Source: Sepioteuthis lessoniana (taxonomy: Eukaryota; Mollusca; Cephalopoda; Myopsida; Loliginidae). Taken from it: a DNA stretch of 64,000 nucleotides. The DNA lies in assembly GCA_963585895.1 (NCBI GenBank), contig OY757917.1:102103617-102167616 (forward strand), read 5' to 3'. The first letter of the stretch is position 1, and each line of letters begins with the position of its first letter. The position numbers and the translations under genes are program-made. The notes below the pieces were generated by a model. The model was not told the origin of the DNA and searched no databases. It was given only the letters and a program-made list of their open reading frames with translations. Positions 10,085 through 20,808 of the stretch are shown here, in pieces.

Positions 10085-10380
10085 AAACAAATTTCTTGCA
10101 ACATTGAATCTGACGCTATATTTACCAACACAATGAATAAAATGTCAATTTTTTTCAAAACAGTCCTCTTGGCATCCAACACACTTATTCCAGCAAGTTT
10201 TTCATTAGTTGAAGCACCTCTGAAACTTCATTTTATATGATGTGAAGCCATCATATTTCTTTTAATGTCCTACACACATCCTCAAATTCTCTCCTTCAGA
10301 GGAATTTTTACAATAAATACTTAGCACGCTTTCACTCATACTTGTTAGCTCCAATAATGAACGTTGTGATGCAAGGCCTT
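10085..10380 (-). pseudogene. mariner-type transposase C-terminal relic
   Basis: Minus-strand translation gives degenerate forms of the pattern F-x-x-C-F-x-x-W-x-x-x-W-x-K-C seen near the end of one mariner lineage. It is similar to the copy at 22,060-22,260. The ends are not defined. Confidence 0.5.
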
Positions 10381-10587
10381 TTTTTTATGTAAAAGGTGTG
10401 TGTGTATGTATATATACATAAACACACTACCAGTATTTGGCCACCCTAAAAAATTTTTATTTCTCATCCTAAAAGTGTTATTTTTAATGAAGCACCACAA
10501 TGTTTTTATTTATTATACTAAATATAAGTTTTCTTCAGTAACTTTTACCTTCATATAACCAGATATTTGAAGGCGTTTTTCTTCTTG

Positions 10588-10875
10588 AGGTGTGCAGCTA
10601 GCACGGATTTCCCTGACTCTCTCTCACCATTCATCTCTATCATCTATCACTTCCAGAAGGTCTTCTAGCCTGTGTCCGTACAGAACCAACACTTGCACAT
10701 CCGTGTGAAGGGGTCCTTACTTCTCAGTAGTGTCCTATATGTCTTATTTGGATGGTTTTAGAGATGGGAGGTAAGTGGCTGTACAGCTGCTGTTTTGTGG
10801 GATGTTGCTTCCAGGATTTGTTCAATGTAGCTCCTAGCATTCGGGTGCAGTTCCCATCTAGCTTTTTCTGCTTTC
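10588..10875 (-). mobile_element. LINE 3' tail nested in the Tc1 element
   Basis: Minus-oriented LINE tail (gctagcacggatttccc, ctgtacagctgctgttttg, aggatttgttcaat). It is of the older subfamily and 5'-truncated. It postdates the Tc1 insertion because it interrupts the 5' region of that element. Confidence 0.82.
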
Positions 10876-11072
10876 TAAATTTTATATTATACCACCACTT
10901 AAACTCACATTAGACTTTATTGTTTTGAATTACTCCTTACTGGATACTACCTGTTTTACCTATGCTGTCCATGTACCTTGCCCAGTAGTGAAATCTGTTA
11001 ATTTTATTTTGTCTAAATTAAAATGTAAATTTTGAAAATTTCTTCCGGATCAAAACTTTTTTTCTCAACAAC

Positions 11073-11133
11073 AAAATAAAAATTCCCAGAACTACAGTGG
11101 ATAATCCGCAGTAGTTCTGGGAATTTTTATTTT
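11073..11133. repeat. 61-bp near-perfect palindrome
   Basis: The left arm 11,073-11,095 is the exact reverse complement of 11,111-11,133. The 15-nt centre itself contains ggataatcc. It could be a very small inverted-repeat insertion. Confidence 0.92.
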
Positions 11134-11169
11134 TTAGTAGACATTAGGAAACAGGACAAAACAAGATGA

Positions 11170-12030
11170 AAAGTAGGTCTGATAGACTAAGAGCAGAGGA
11201 CAATTTAATCAGTCATCAGCTTGCGTAACAGAAGGCTGACTGCTTGAAACATCACTGCACATCTGAACCAATGTTGTGAAAAAAAAAGAGTCAACATCCA
11301 TGGTGAGGAGAAGTCTCTGTAAAGCTACCCTACATGGCAGAATTGCTGTCAAGAAAACACTTTTGAGAAAGCAAAACAATGTCCAAAGGCTCCAGTGAGC
11401 CAAGGCACCCAAAGACTGGACCATAGAGCTGTGGAATAAAGTCTTTTGGACTGACGAATCAAAGTTTGAAATCTCTAGGACAAATAGGAGGGTCTATGTG
11501 CAGCAATGAGTTGGTGATAGAACTACAACCCCCTGTATCACACCAACCATAAAACATGGCGGAGGCTCTATTATGGTGTAATTTTTTTACAAATTGCAAA
11601 GTCAGGGATTTGCACCAGGTGAAGGGCAAATTGAATCAGACTGGCTATCACAGCATACTGCAGTATCAAGCTATCTCACCTGGAATGTGGCTTGCAGGTC
11701 AAGGATTTGTACTCATGTGAGATAATCACCAAAAGCATACTAGCAAACTCTGCCAGAAGTACATTAAAAGCAAAGAGGAACAGCTCGTCCTTCAACTGAT
11801 GTCTTAGCCAGTGTAATCAGCAGATTTAATTCCCATTGAACTGGTGTGGGATGGACTTGACTGAAAACTCAAAGCTAAACAAGTCACAAGTACAGCTCAC
11901 CTCTGGCAACTCTTACAAAAATGCTGGGCAGAACTATTTTCAGTCTACCTCCAGTCTTTGGTGGAGAGAATGATAAAAATCTATGAAGTAATGATGGCAG
12001 CTAAAGGAAGGGGGATCATTTTGATGAATC
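11170..12030 (+). pseudogene. Tc1-like transposase relic (DD34E)
   Basis: The protein would cut and paste Tc1 at TA sites. Plus-strand translation gives HTH/linker remnants (VRRSLCKATLHGRIAVKK), then VFWTDESKFE with the first Asp (about 11,440), HGGGSIMVW, a degenerate second-Asp motif (DNHQKHTSKLCQKYIKSKEE, about 11,720), and ADLIPIELVWDGLD with the catalytic Glu (about 11,825), ending near SLVERMIKIYEVMMAAKGRG. Several in-frame stops and a frameshift make it inactive. From memory the motif order and wording are very close to Tc1 transposases of fishes. Confidence 0.9.
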
Positions 12031-12181
12031 AAAAGTTTAAAAAGTTTTTTGTTTTAATTAGTATTTAATGTGGGTCAGGGAAATAATAAATAAAACCATT
12101 GTGATGCTAAACTTGTTTCATTAAAAATAACACTTTTAGGATGAGAAATAGAAATTTTTGAGGGTGGCCAAATACTTTTGA

Positions 12182-12410
12182 CTGATTGTGTGTGTGTGTG
12201 TGTGTGTGTATATGTATATGTCATCATCATCATGTCGTGCCACTAGCATGGATATCCCTGACCCTCTCGCCACTTTTCCCTATCGTTCATTGCCTCTGGC
12301 AGATCTTCAGTGCTACATCCCATATCCTCACATAGCTGCTGTATGTATGTTCGAGCTGGTCGTCCTGCTTTGGCCCGGCCATATATGGGGGTCCATAGGA
12401 GTACATCACT

Positions 12411-12458
<48 letters not shown>

Positions 12459-12460
12459 AT
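12182..12460. repeat. (TG)n/(TA)n microsatellite split by a LINE tail
   Basis: TG and TA dinucleotide runs at 12,186-12,215 and 12,412-12,450 flank the LINE fragment, as though the LINE integrated in a TG/TA tract. Confidence 0.85.
12220..12411 (-). mobile_element. LINE 3' tail, about 190 bp
   Basis: Runs from tcatcatcatcatgtcg to aggagtacatcacttat. It belongs to the younger subfamily. Its 5' truncation point is the same base as in the copy at 21,116-21,313. Confidence 0.88.
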
Positions 12461-13165
12461 ATTAAATTATCTGATGGTAAGATTGGAGCTCTGGGGAATC
12501 ACAGCTTCATTTCCATTACTCTCAGGTCCACTCTGACTCTGTATAGTAGTACCTTTTAGAGTTCTATTTATGGGTCAAATAGATCTGAGATAATGTTTCT
12601 GGTAATTTTGTATTACATGAATTCACTGGTTCTTAAAACATTGATATTGTAACTAAGTATGATCTATTGTTTAAAATGATGGTGAACGACAGTTAATTGC
12701 AAATTAGTATTAAATAGGACCATTTGAAACCATGTACTCATTTACAAATTATTATAATTAGATAGGAATACTTGAAACCATATAACTCAACAAGTTACTA
12801 GGATCAGTTACTTGAAGTTATAGTTAATTAAGATGATTATTATTAGTCGGCTCATTGGCCTACTGCATAGAGTGTTCACCAATGGTGCAGGAGACCTGGG
12901 TTCAATCCCAGGTCGCATTATACCAAAGACTCAAAAAATGGTACTTGATACCCCCTTGCTTAACACTCAGCCATATAAGGTATGTATTGAAATCCAGGGA
13001 ATGGAGTAGCGCTCTCCCCTACACCTCGGTATAGTAGCTATTGAAAAGGGAGCCTTCTGGTCACCCTTGACTACAGTCACCAACTTTACTTACAAGATGA
13101 TTATTAATTGTAATAGTTATTAAATTGCTTGCAAACAAAATAACTTTAATATCAGATAATCCTTC
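12461..13165 (+). mobile_element. Family C copy interrupted by SINE B
   Basis: The 5' end is truncated (starts at the attaaattatctgatgg block). Internal units follow, then SINE B at 12,848-13,098, then more internal-unit sequence. Confidence 0.72.
12848..13098 (+). mobile_element. SINE family B, plus
   Basis: Head ggcctactgcatagagtg (A-box region) and gggttcaatcccaggtcg (B box), body and 3' end accaactttactta. Nearly full length, nested in family C. Confidence 0.9.
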
Positions 13166-13280
13166 AATGTTGTAAAACTACCCACCTTGATCTCGTATAT
13201 TTATGATATGAATGTTTACATATGTACATGATTGCATACATTTAGTTTCTCATTTTGGTTAGTATATCTATATCACTATG

Positions 13281-13416
13281 GGCAGACTGGGTTCTTCAGC
13301 CTTGGTGAGGCAACTAGTCTAGGAGAAGGAAAACTCTGAATTCAAACCTGTTAAACTCTGCTTCAAAATTGACCTTGTGTCATATCCTGCCTGAGTGGAG
13401 GGCTTGGGTAAATATG
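13281..13416 (+). mobile_element. SINE family A, 5'-truncated, 17-bp TSD
   Basis: Contains only the 3' half of family A (from gggcagactgggttcttc to cttgggtaaatatg), yet is flanked by atatctatatcactatg at 13,264-13,280 and 13,417-13,433. A headless copy with target duplications shows 5' truncation during integration. Confidence 0.9.
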
Positions 13417-13769
13417 ATATCTATATCACTATGTGTATGTCTGTGCTCACATTTTGCTTCAAAATGCAATTTATATAGTGCATCTCATCTTGAGGTATTT
13501 AAAATCTGAATTATGCATTTTCGTTATTTCCTTCTGACATCAATTCTTTTCAACCTGTCAGATCACCCCTCTACCTGCAGATCCATTTAAAATTATTTGC
13601 TGATTTTAGACAGAACTTATCCCCCCCACCCAATTTTTATGTCAAGTAGAAGTAATTCACTATTTTCTTTCTTTTAAGATAATTGTTCATTTCATTTTAA
13701 ATTTTCTGTAAAATGCAAGGTTCACCAATTTTGCCTGGCATTAGATTCCTGTTAATCATCTTTATTATT

Positions 13770-14012
13770 GATTTGGATTGGATTTTTTTTTCATCTTAAT
13801 TTTTAGATTATGTATTGGAAACATTATGATTGATTTCAATAGGATTTTCTTTCATCTTAATTTTTAAATTAAGTATTGGAAACATTATGATTGATTTCAG
13901 TAGGATTTTTTTTTTCGTCTTAATTTTTAGATCAAGTATTGGAAACATGATTGATTTCAATAGGATTTTTTTTTCATCTTGATTTTTAGATCAAGTATTG
14001 GAAACATTATTA
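13770..14012. repeat. About 60-bp tandem repeat, four units
   Basis: The block agtattggaaacat recurs at about 13,812, 13,873, 13,936 and 13,995, each preceded by a T-rich run and catcttaatttttag. Spacing varies from 59 to 63 bp because of T-run length. Confidence 0.85.
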
Positions 14013-14222
14013 ATTTTGATTGATATTTTCTTTCTTCTTTTCAATTTTAATTGCTTTTTATCACCTATCATTCTGGATAAGATAAGATAAGAACACTGAA
14101 GACAATAATAAAGGATAAGCTCTTGAAAGGACTCATAAACTCATATCTTCATTTGAATTGGGGCAGTATAGTTATCCTTAACTGGTGTATTTTACAAGTA
14201 TATTACAAAGGCAACTGGTATC

Positions 14223-14513
14223 CATATTTACCAACCCCTCTGCTCAGGCAGGATATGACACAAGGTCAATTTTTAAGCAGAGTTTAACAGGTTTGAATTC
14301 AGAGTTTTCCTTCTCCTAGACTAGTTGCCTCACCAAGGCTGACAAACCCAGTCTGCCCTACTATTTACCCATAGCTGGAGGGAGAATAATTGGATTCATA
14401 CTTTTCCCAAAGGTATTAGTGCTATGTGAAATGCAATCAGCCTCGTCCAGGATTTGAACTTGTGTTGCCATGTCCATTTCCTACGATAATAACCATTACA
14501 CCACGGGCACCTC
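14223..14513 (-). mobile_element. SINE family A, full length, 17-bp TSD
   Basis: Flanked by caaaggcaactggtatc at 14,206-14,222 and 14,514-14,530. On the minus strand the head gtgcccgtggtgtaatgg, the core and the end ggggttggtaaata are all present. Confidence 0.92.
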
Positions 14514-14667
14514 CAAAGGCAACTGGTATCAGAAGACTAAGTCCCACCTATAGCTATCCAGTACTTTGTCTCTTGTCTTGTGACGACAATTTTTTAAATT
14601 TTTTACACACTAATAATGTTAATAGGGTACTTTATTTTTATATTTTAGATAAATGAAATATAGCCGA

Positions 14668-15200
14668 GTCAGCTGGGGCTGTAGAATACACTGACTGCAC
14701 CTCTGCAGAGGAGTAAGACCTCCCAACGAGTGTCTTAGGTATGACACTAAAATATCTGATGGTGAGGCTCCTGTAATGGTGGAAGTTTGGAGAATGCAGC
14801 ATACCTCTTCATTGCCATTGCTCCCAGGTCCACTCTAACCCAGAGTGGTAACACCTGATAGGGTTCTATCTATGAATCAAATAGAACTGTTTGACATTTA
14901 AACTGTGTGCAAATAAATGGTTTATGTTAAGTTGAATTGTTTGAAATAGAATTGTGTGTAAACAAATGACTGATGTCTAATTGAATTGTTAATGATACAT
15001 ACTTGCAACTGTGTGCTAATGAATGGAAAAAGAAGAATAGAATTATTAGTGTTAAATAGCAATGTTTGAAACTCTTTGACTATGTCTAAATTGACTTGTT
15101 AGTGTTATATAGCAATGCTTGAAACCATTTAATTGTGAGCAAATAAAACTATTTATGTTAGATAACAATGTTTGAAACCATTTAAGTGAGTGCAAACCAA
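14668..15200 (+). mobile_element. Family C copy
   Basis: Starts gtcagctggggctgtag and carries the full 5' body and five or so internal units (gcaatgcttgaaacc type). The 3' end breaks down into an AT-rich duplication at 15,205-15,245. Confidence 0.85.
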
Positions 15201-15239
15201 TGATTAATACATACATATATATATATTAATACATACATA

Positions 15240-15310
15240 TATATGATCTGTAAACACATAGATTGTTGGTATCATTATTTTTAAACAAACCAGAGCTCAT
15301 TTTTTTTGCA
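15240..15310 (-). mobile_element. Family C fragment, minus
   Basis: Matches the inner 3' region of minus copies such as 58.78-58.86 kb (gttggtatcattattttt, cagagctcatttttttt). Confidence 0.6.
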
Positions 15311-15313
15311 CAC

Positions 15314-15373
15314 AGTAGTGTTTGCCAATGGTCTGGGATAGCTGGGTTCAATCCCAGGTCGCGTCATACCTTC
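15314..15373 (+). mobile_element. SINE family B head fragment
   Basis: Only the tRNA-like head remains (gtgtttgccaatggtctg, gggttcaatcccaggtcg). Confidence 0.8.
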
Positions 15374-15374
15374 T

Positions 15375-16084
15375 AGTTTATCAGTAGCTCTCTTTGCTAA
15401 ATGATAAGATGAAAGATAACCATGATTTGGGGGTAAAAGGGAAGTGAATTCAAGTCTCACTGAGAGCTTATCCTTTATTATTATCTCTGATTAATACTAT
15501 TGTTTGCTGTTGTTGCAACAATGATTGGAGTGAGTTGCAAATAAAAAAAATTTTTTTGAAGTAGCTAAACTCCAAAAAAAAAAAAAAAACGAAAGAAAAT
15601 ACTTATTGGAATTAATAATAATGATTGTTAACATTTCATCTAAAAAAATAAAATTCCTGTTCCTGTCTATTCATTTGATGCCTCTTCATCCTTTAGACAT
15701 TTTGTACTGATGCACTTCTGACCTATTGACCTCCTTGTGAACTCTCTTTTTCAACCCTTTGGGGATTTTTTCCTGTACTGGCATAATTTGCCCCCATTTC
15801 CTGCTTGGCCAACGACTGAAAGGTTAAACAAAATAACATACATCCTATCACAAGATAATTGATAATTCACTGATTGAAACATTATTTATAATATTGGGAG
15901 CATTGTTCCTGTCATTTATGAGACAAGTGGTACTTCTGCCTATTTATGGTTTCAAGACAGCAGCATCAGTTGTCAAGTTAAGAATGTAGTTGCATTGGTC
16001 CACTGAAATCCTCTAAAATCATTCAAGTATACAAAAAAAAGCAAAAGAAATTAAAGCTAAGATAATTATGAATGTGTTTGTGTT
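15375..16084. other. No recognised gene
   Basis: At 15,376-15,470 a stretch with a B-box-like gtgaattcaagtctcac may be a further tRNA-type SINE head. The rest is AT-rich and unassigned. Confidence 0.35.
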
Positions 16085-16087
16085 TGT

Positions 16088-16711
16088 TTGGGTTTTATGG
16101 CATATCAACCTTTGTAGGTTATTTAATGCCAAATCCATTTTTATACAAATAAACAGTTCTATTTCAAATAATTCAGTTCAGCATAAGTACACAATTTAAT
16201 TGTTAAAAATATTTCTATTTCAAGCTATTCAGTTTAGTTAAACAGTTCTAGACTGGCCTAATGAGTAGAGTGTTTACCAATGGTCAGGTTGCGTCATACT
16301 AAAGACTTTAAAAGTGGTACTTGATACCTCCTTGCTTAACACTCAGCAATATAAGGTATGTATCAAGGGTAAAGTGGAGCCATCCAGGGAATGGAGTAGC
16401 ACCTTCTCCTACACCTCGGTGTAGTATCTATTGAAAAGGGAGCCTTCTGGTCGCCCTCGACTATGGTTGCCAACTTTACTTACTTACTTTTGTTTACACA
16501 CAGTTAAATGTCAAAACAGTTCCACTTTGAACAATTCAGTTTAGAGTAAGTAGAGTTTCAATGTCAAAAACAGTTCTATTTCAAAAAATTCCCTTTAGCA
16601 TACAAAAGCAGTTCCATTTCAAGCAATTCAGTTTTGCATAAGTACCCAGTTTCTAAATGTCAAAACAGTCCTATTTCAAGCAATTCAGTTTAGCATAAGT
16701 TTCAATGTCAA
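16088..16711 (-). mobile_element. Family C copy, minus, interrupted by SINE B
   Basis: Begins with the shared tail (gttttatggcatatcaacc) and continues with internal units of the form acagttctatttcaa / ttcagtttagcataag. SINE B is inserted at 16,254-16,496. Confidence 0.8.
16254..16496 (+). mobile_element. SINE family B, plus
   Basis: Part of the head between the two boxes is missing (caatggtcaggttgcg). Body and end ccaactttactta are intact. Confidence 0.83.
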
Positions 16712-16765
16712 ACATTGAAACTTATGCTAAACTGAATTGCTTGAAATAGAACTGTTTTGACATTT
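16655..16765. repeat. 54-bp inverted repeat at a family C junction
   Basis: 16,655-16,708 and 16,712-16,765 are reverse complements with one mismatch and a 3-nt spacer. The sequence is the family C internal unit in opposite orientations. Confidence 0.93.
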
Positions 16766-16900
16766 AACTATGTAAACAAAAAACTATAATCTATACTTAT
16801 ACTAAACTGAATTTTTTAAAATTCAATTTGGTGTTAAATGCCCTGAAAAGGGTTGATACGCCGTAAACCAAACTGCTAACCAACCAACCAACCAACCTCT
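16712..16900 (+). mobile_element. Family C 3' end, plus
   Basis: Internal unit followed by the shared tail (ggtgttaaatgccc, gttgatacgccgtaaacc) and an (aacc)n run. Confidence 0.82.
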
Positions 16901-17590
16901 TAAAATGTTGATAAAGCTTTCTTCAGCTGTCATTGAGAATTGGTTGACCAGTTGGAGTAACTGGTAGCAACAATCTTGGGTTCTAGGCAGATAGGTGATC
17001 CAGTAAGCCTTCAATAAATAGACAGGTCACCTTTCTGTTAATGTTAATTCTAATTAACAGGTGCTTCCTTTGAAGATACCAACATGGCTCATGGATGTCT
17101 GCTTCTTCTCCCTCACTATCACTTTGCTTAAGGTGAATAGGTAGGCACCAAAAGCTACTCAAACAGATTGAAAATTTCTTTTCATGCAAATTTTATTTGT
17201 CAAAAAGATTTATTACATAGGTTTGGAGTGTGATGTGTATTTTTTTTTTTTAGAAAGGCTTATTTGATCCACTTTTTCCGGATTTTGACAAGGAAAGAAC
17301 TTGAGATTTGAAAGAATAAGGATTATTTTTGCCATTCATTTTTGTATGAGTGAACAATGTCTATTTTTTGGCAATTTTTGAAATACAAAGATCCCCTTTT
17401 GTAAACATAGGACAAAGAGAAGTTTCATTCATTTTTTCTTTTTTTTTTTTCTTTTATAAACTCAGAATTCTATTTTATATCAACTTGTACAATTTGACAA
17501 AACAGTACAAGTTGCAGAGCTAATTTTATTTTAACTTTAAATACAATTCTAATATAATTTGGAAGGAAAGAGAAATTTTTTTTTAAATGA
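16901..17590. other. No confirmed gene
   Basis: At 16,985-17,190 a minus-strand frame reads KQSDSEGEEADIHEPCWYLQ, an acidic segment that is not low-complexity, but no credible splice sites support it. The rest is AT-rich. Confidence 0.3.
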
Positions 17591-17985
17591 GTTGGTTGCT
17601 TTTACGGCATGTCATCTCTTACTGGGTTATTTTATGCTGAAGTTAGTTTAACAATTATGGTCTATAATTTTAAGGCAATACAAAAATGTATTTTCACAAT
17701 CATTTTAAACAGTTAAACACCTCATTATCTCAAACATGTTTATTTGACATCTAGATGAGACCCTAACTGGTATCAGCACTCTGGATCAATGTGGATCTGA
17801 GAGTAACAACAATGAAGATGTGACTCCATCCTTGCTTGGGTTCTAGAAATGAATCTTCTCTATCAGATGCAGTTTAGTGTCATATCCAAAAAAAAATTTT
17901 TTTTTTTTTGTGTCTGTTGAGAGGAGGTGTCTTACTTCTCTGCATACGAAGCAGTTGGCGTATTCTAGACTGTCAACAAGGCTGA
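17590..17985 (-). mobile_element. Family C copy, minus, short and diverged
   Basis: Shared tail (ggttgcttttacggcatg), 5'-body blocks in reverse (atgagaccctaactgg, cagatgcagtttagtgtc) and gcgtattctag at the 5' end. Confidence 0.72.
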
Positions 17986-18238
17986 AAAAAGAACTCTGTG
18001 ATATAGAGAAAAGAGAAAACTGAAGTATAGGAAATGAGAGAGACAAAAAAAAGATGATGATGAAAAATATCAAGTAGTGTAGTCCACCTAGTTTTTATCA
18101 ATGAAAAAAACTACTAAATTTGAATTTCTGATTTGTTTTTTTTATTTTTTAGAAAAAAAGCTAAATAAAACTTATATGCATTCACATATTGTAGATCAAG
18201 TCATGTCACTTTCTCATTACTCTGTACTCACATTGTTC

Positions 18239-18349
18239 AGTATATATATATATATATATATCCTGACAATCAAAGAAATATGGAATACAGCTGAATTTGT
18301 TTTACTTCTCGTTGATCTTTGTAGCTTAGTAAGGATATATATATATATA
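18239..18349. repeat. (TA)n microsatellites
   Basis: TA runs at 18,239-18,260 and 18,335-18,350; the second abuts the LINE tail. Confidence 0.88.
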
Positions 18350-18533
18350 TCATCATCATCATCATGTCGCACTGGTAGCACGGATATCCCTGACCCTCTC
18401 TCAGCAACTCCTCTCTATTGTTCATCGCCCCAGCAGGTCTTCAGGACAACATCCCATATCCTCACATAGCTGCTGAATGTATGTTCGTGCTGGTCGTCCT
18501 GCTTTTGCACGGCCATGTGTGTGTGTGAGATGT
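18350..18533 (-). mobile_element. LINE 3' tail, young subfamily
   Basis: tcatcatcatcatcatgtcg then actggtagcacggatatc and so on. Truncated near gccatgtgtg, with (TA)n beyond at 18,556-18,588. Confidence 0.87.
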
Positions 18534-18589
18534 ACTCTTATGAACCCCACCCCCACACACATATATATATATATTATATATATATATAC

Positions 18590-19384
18590 CAGTGTTTCTA
18601 CAGAAACACTGAGATGTGACCTGTTCATGAATGAGGATAAAAGAGTTCACCAATGTATATCTCACAGACATACAAAGTCTACAAGATATCCCTTAAAAGA
18701 GATGATGATTGGAGGATAAGAAAGATTCTTGGATCTATGCTCTGCAGCTCCTCTGATATATCAGCATGTTGTTTTACAGGTAGGTATTGCTTTCCAATGT
18801 TCCTGGAAAATGTGGATCCATGAATTTTTTATGGATCCAAGATTTTTCTATGAAGAGACTGTGCTTATATCGCAGCATGTGTGTCTGATGATGTACAATT
18901 GCAGCAGCTGGGCAGATATGGATAAGCGTGATGTCTGCCACCACAAATATCAAAACTATCACTGGACACCGATGACCAAACAGCCTAATCTCCAACAAAG
19001 ACCTCTACAAGATATGCAACACCATTCCACTATCAACAAGGGTGATGCTACTACGATAGTCCATATTTTGGTCATGTGTTACAGATGCCCAAATAAACAC
19101 CTGCACAAAAAATCTCTGGAATCTGCTGTAATAGGTCCCAAAACTACTGAGTAAAAAGGGGCTACTACTTTACAAGCTTGCTTTATAAGCTGTGGGCAAA
19201 CCTCCAAAATCCAGGACTTGTAGCCCTAATACCTGGCAAGTGGCTGAGAGAGCTTAGGACTCTTGCAAAGAAAAGGACAGAATGGCTTAAAATGAAGAAG
19301 GACTGAATACTTCTGTAGAATGTTTCAAACTACTACAACAGCAAAATGCAGTAAAACACTCTTACACACAAATACTTACCTGGC
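18590..19384. other. Unassigned; 141-codon open frame of unknown status
   Basis: A plus-strand frame at 18,729-19,154 is long for this AT-rich DNA, but I recognise no domain, its Cys and His residues are not in a finger pattern, and it overlaps a minus-strand frame. I do not call it a gene. Confidence 0.3.
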
Positions 19385-19385
19385 T

Positions 19386-19785
19386 TTAGCTGGGCCGTCT
19401 AGAATTCATTGCCGGATGGGGTATCAAAATCAGTGGCAGATTTGAGGCCAAAAGGCCCCCCCCCCCAACTTCGGGTGGGCCACCTTCAGGTGGGTGAGCT
19501 GCAACATTGACACCTTTGTTCCCTATGTATAGCACTAGACCTTGGTGTCAAGTTTAAGCTATAACCTGGCATCCGTGCCCGGACCCAGATTCGGGTTCGT
19601 GATACAGCTTGGCTCATTAGGCCCACATTGGACTTGGTGAGTCAATGAGTAGCATAGACCAGCAGGGTTTGAGTCTCAGCTCATTCCCGACCTCCCCCTC
19701 CCCTAAATCCCCACTTATAATCAGCCTTTGGGTCATTGACCTTGTGTCAAGTACTGTCTGGTGGGGGGCAGCGACAAATATCACA
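19386..19785 (+). mobile_element. GC-rich dispersed repeat (family E)
   Basis: Shares long blocks with 49,636-50,010: gctgggccgtct, ggatggggtatc, ggcactagacctt-type, ccggcat/cgtgcccgga, ggcagcgacaaata. It is more GC-rich than its surroundings, about 370-400 bp, with no open frame. It is probably a SINE (gattcgaggcc resembles a B box). Confidence 0.78.
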
Positions 19786-19800
19786 CTTACACACACACAC

Positions 19801-19833
<33 letters not shown>

Positions 19834-19835
19834 AA
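19785..19835. repeat. (AC)n-(AT)n-(AG)n compound microsatellite
   Basis: Three dinucleotide blocks in series at the 3' end of the family E copy. Confidence 0.9.
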
Positions 19836-20087
19836 GAGATAATGATTATAAAGATCCTTTAAAATCATAGCCTTTTAAAAATGTTATAACATTAAACTTT
19901 GTAATTTGAAATTGTTCTAATAATTCTAAGTGTAAATAAAAGGAAAACCTTGTAAAAGATCTCTCTGATTTTCATTCCGTCTAATCAGACAAACAACCTC
20001 AACGTAAAGGTGAATATCGGGAACTTCCAGAATTCCTTGTTTACTTTTTATGTTGCTTGTAAAATAAAAACAGGTGTCCTGAGTAAA

Positions 20088-20808
20088 ATTGATGGATTGG
20101 TTGGTTGGTTGGTTTTTATGATATATCCACCATTAGAGGTTATTTAATGCCAAATCTTCTTTATACATTTTTTAAGTTGGGGACCATAGTCATAGCATAA
20201 CCTGAAGGCTCCCTTTTCATTGGCTACTACACCAAGGTATAGAAGAGGAGGAGTGGGTGCTACTCCTTTCCCTGGATTGCTTCACTTTACCCTTAATCTG
20301 TATCTTATAATGTTGAGTGTTAAGCAAGGTGGCATCAAGTACTATTTTTTAGTCTTTAGTATGACTTGACCTGAGATTGAACCTTGGTCTCCCAGGCCAT
20401 TGGCAATCACTCTAGCCACTTGGCCAATATTAAATATATATATGATTTGAAACAACATTTTGTGGATAACATTCTTAAATTAGCTTGAGCTCTTTTTTGC
20501 ACACAGTTAAATGGTTTCAAGTGTAGCTATATAACAGTCACAATTTAACATCAGATATTTGTTTGCTCACAGTTTGTTCTATTTGACACATTGATAGAAC
20601 CCTATCCACTCCAGATCAGAATGGACCTGGGAGCAGAAGCAATGAAGGGGTAGTTCACCTTCCCCAAAGCTCCAGTATTACTGGAGCCTCACCATCAGAT
20701 TGTTTAGTGTCTTAGCCAGGACATTCACTGGTGGGGTGCAGTCTTAACCCTCTTCAAAGATGCAGTCAGTATATTCTACAGACCCAGCCAAGTGGGCTTA
20801 AAATTGAT
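20088..20808 (-). mobile_element. Family C copy, minus, interrupted by SINE B
   Basis: Starts with a (ggtt)n run and the shared tail. The 5' body is present at 20,580-20,800 (tggagcctcaccatcag, gtattctacagacccagc). SINE B occupies 20,170-20,428. Confidence 0.85.
20170..20428 (-). mobile_element. SINE family B, minus
   Basis: Minus-strand head (ggttcaatctcaggtc), body and end. Nearly complete. Confidence 0.86.

Larger units (their letters stand above)
10424..12184 (+). mobile_element. Tc1-like DNA transposon with nested insertions
   Basis: Matching inverted ends of about 75 bp: left contains gtatttggccaccct and catcctaaaagtgtta; right is their complement at 12,108-12,184. Inside is a plus-strand transposase relic (about 11,170-12,030), preceded by a LINE tail (10,588-10,875) and a 61-bp palindrome (11,073-11,133). 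Without insertions the element would be about 1.3-1.4 kb, normal for Tc1. Confidence 0.9.

Noticed and set aside
16983-17189. Acidic minus-strand frame (SDSEGEEADIHEP) as an exon
   Set aside because: No convincing acceptor and donor around it; it is short.
18729-19154. 141-codon plus-strand frame as a host gene
   Set aside because: No recognisable domain, an overlapping opposite frame and no splice or promoter evidence.
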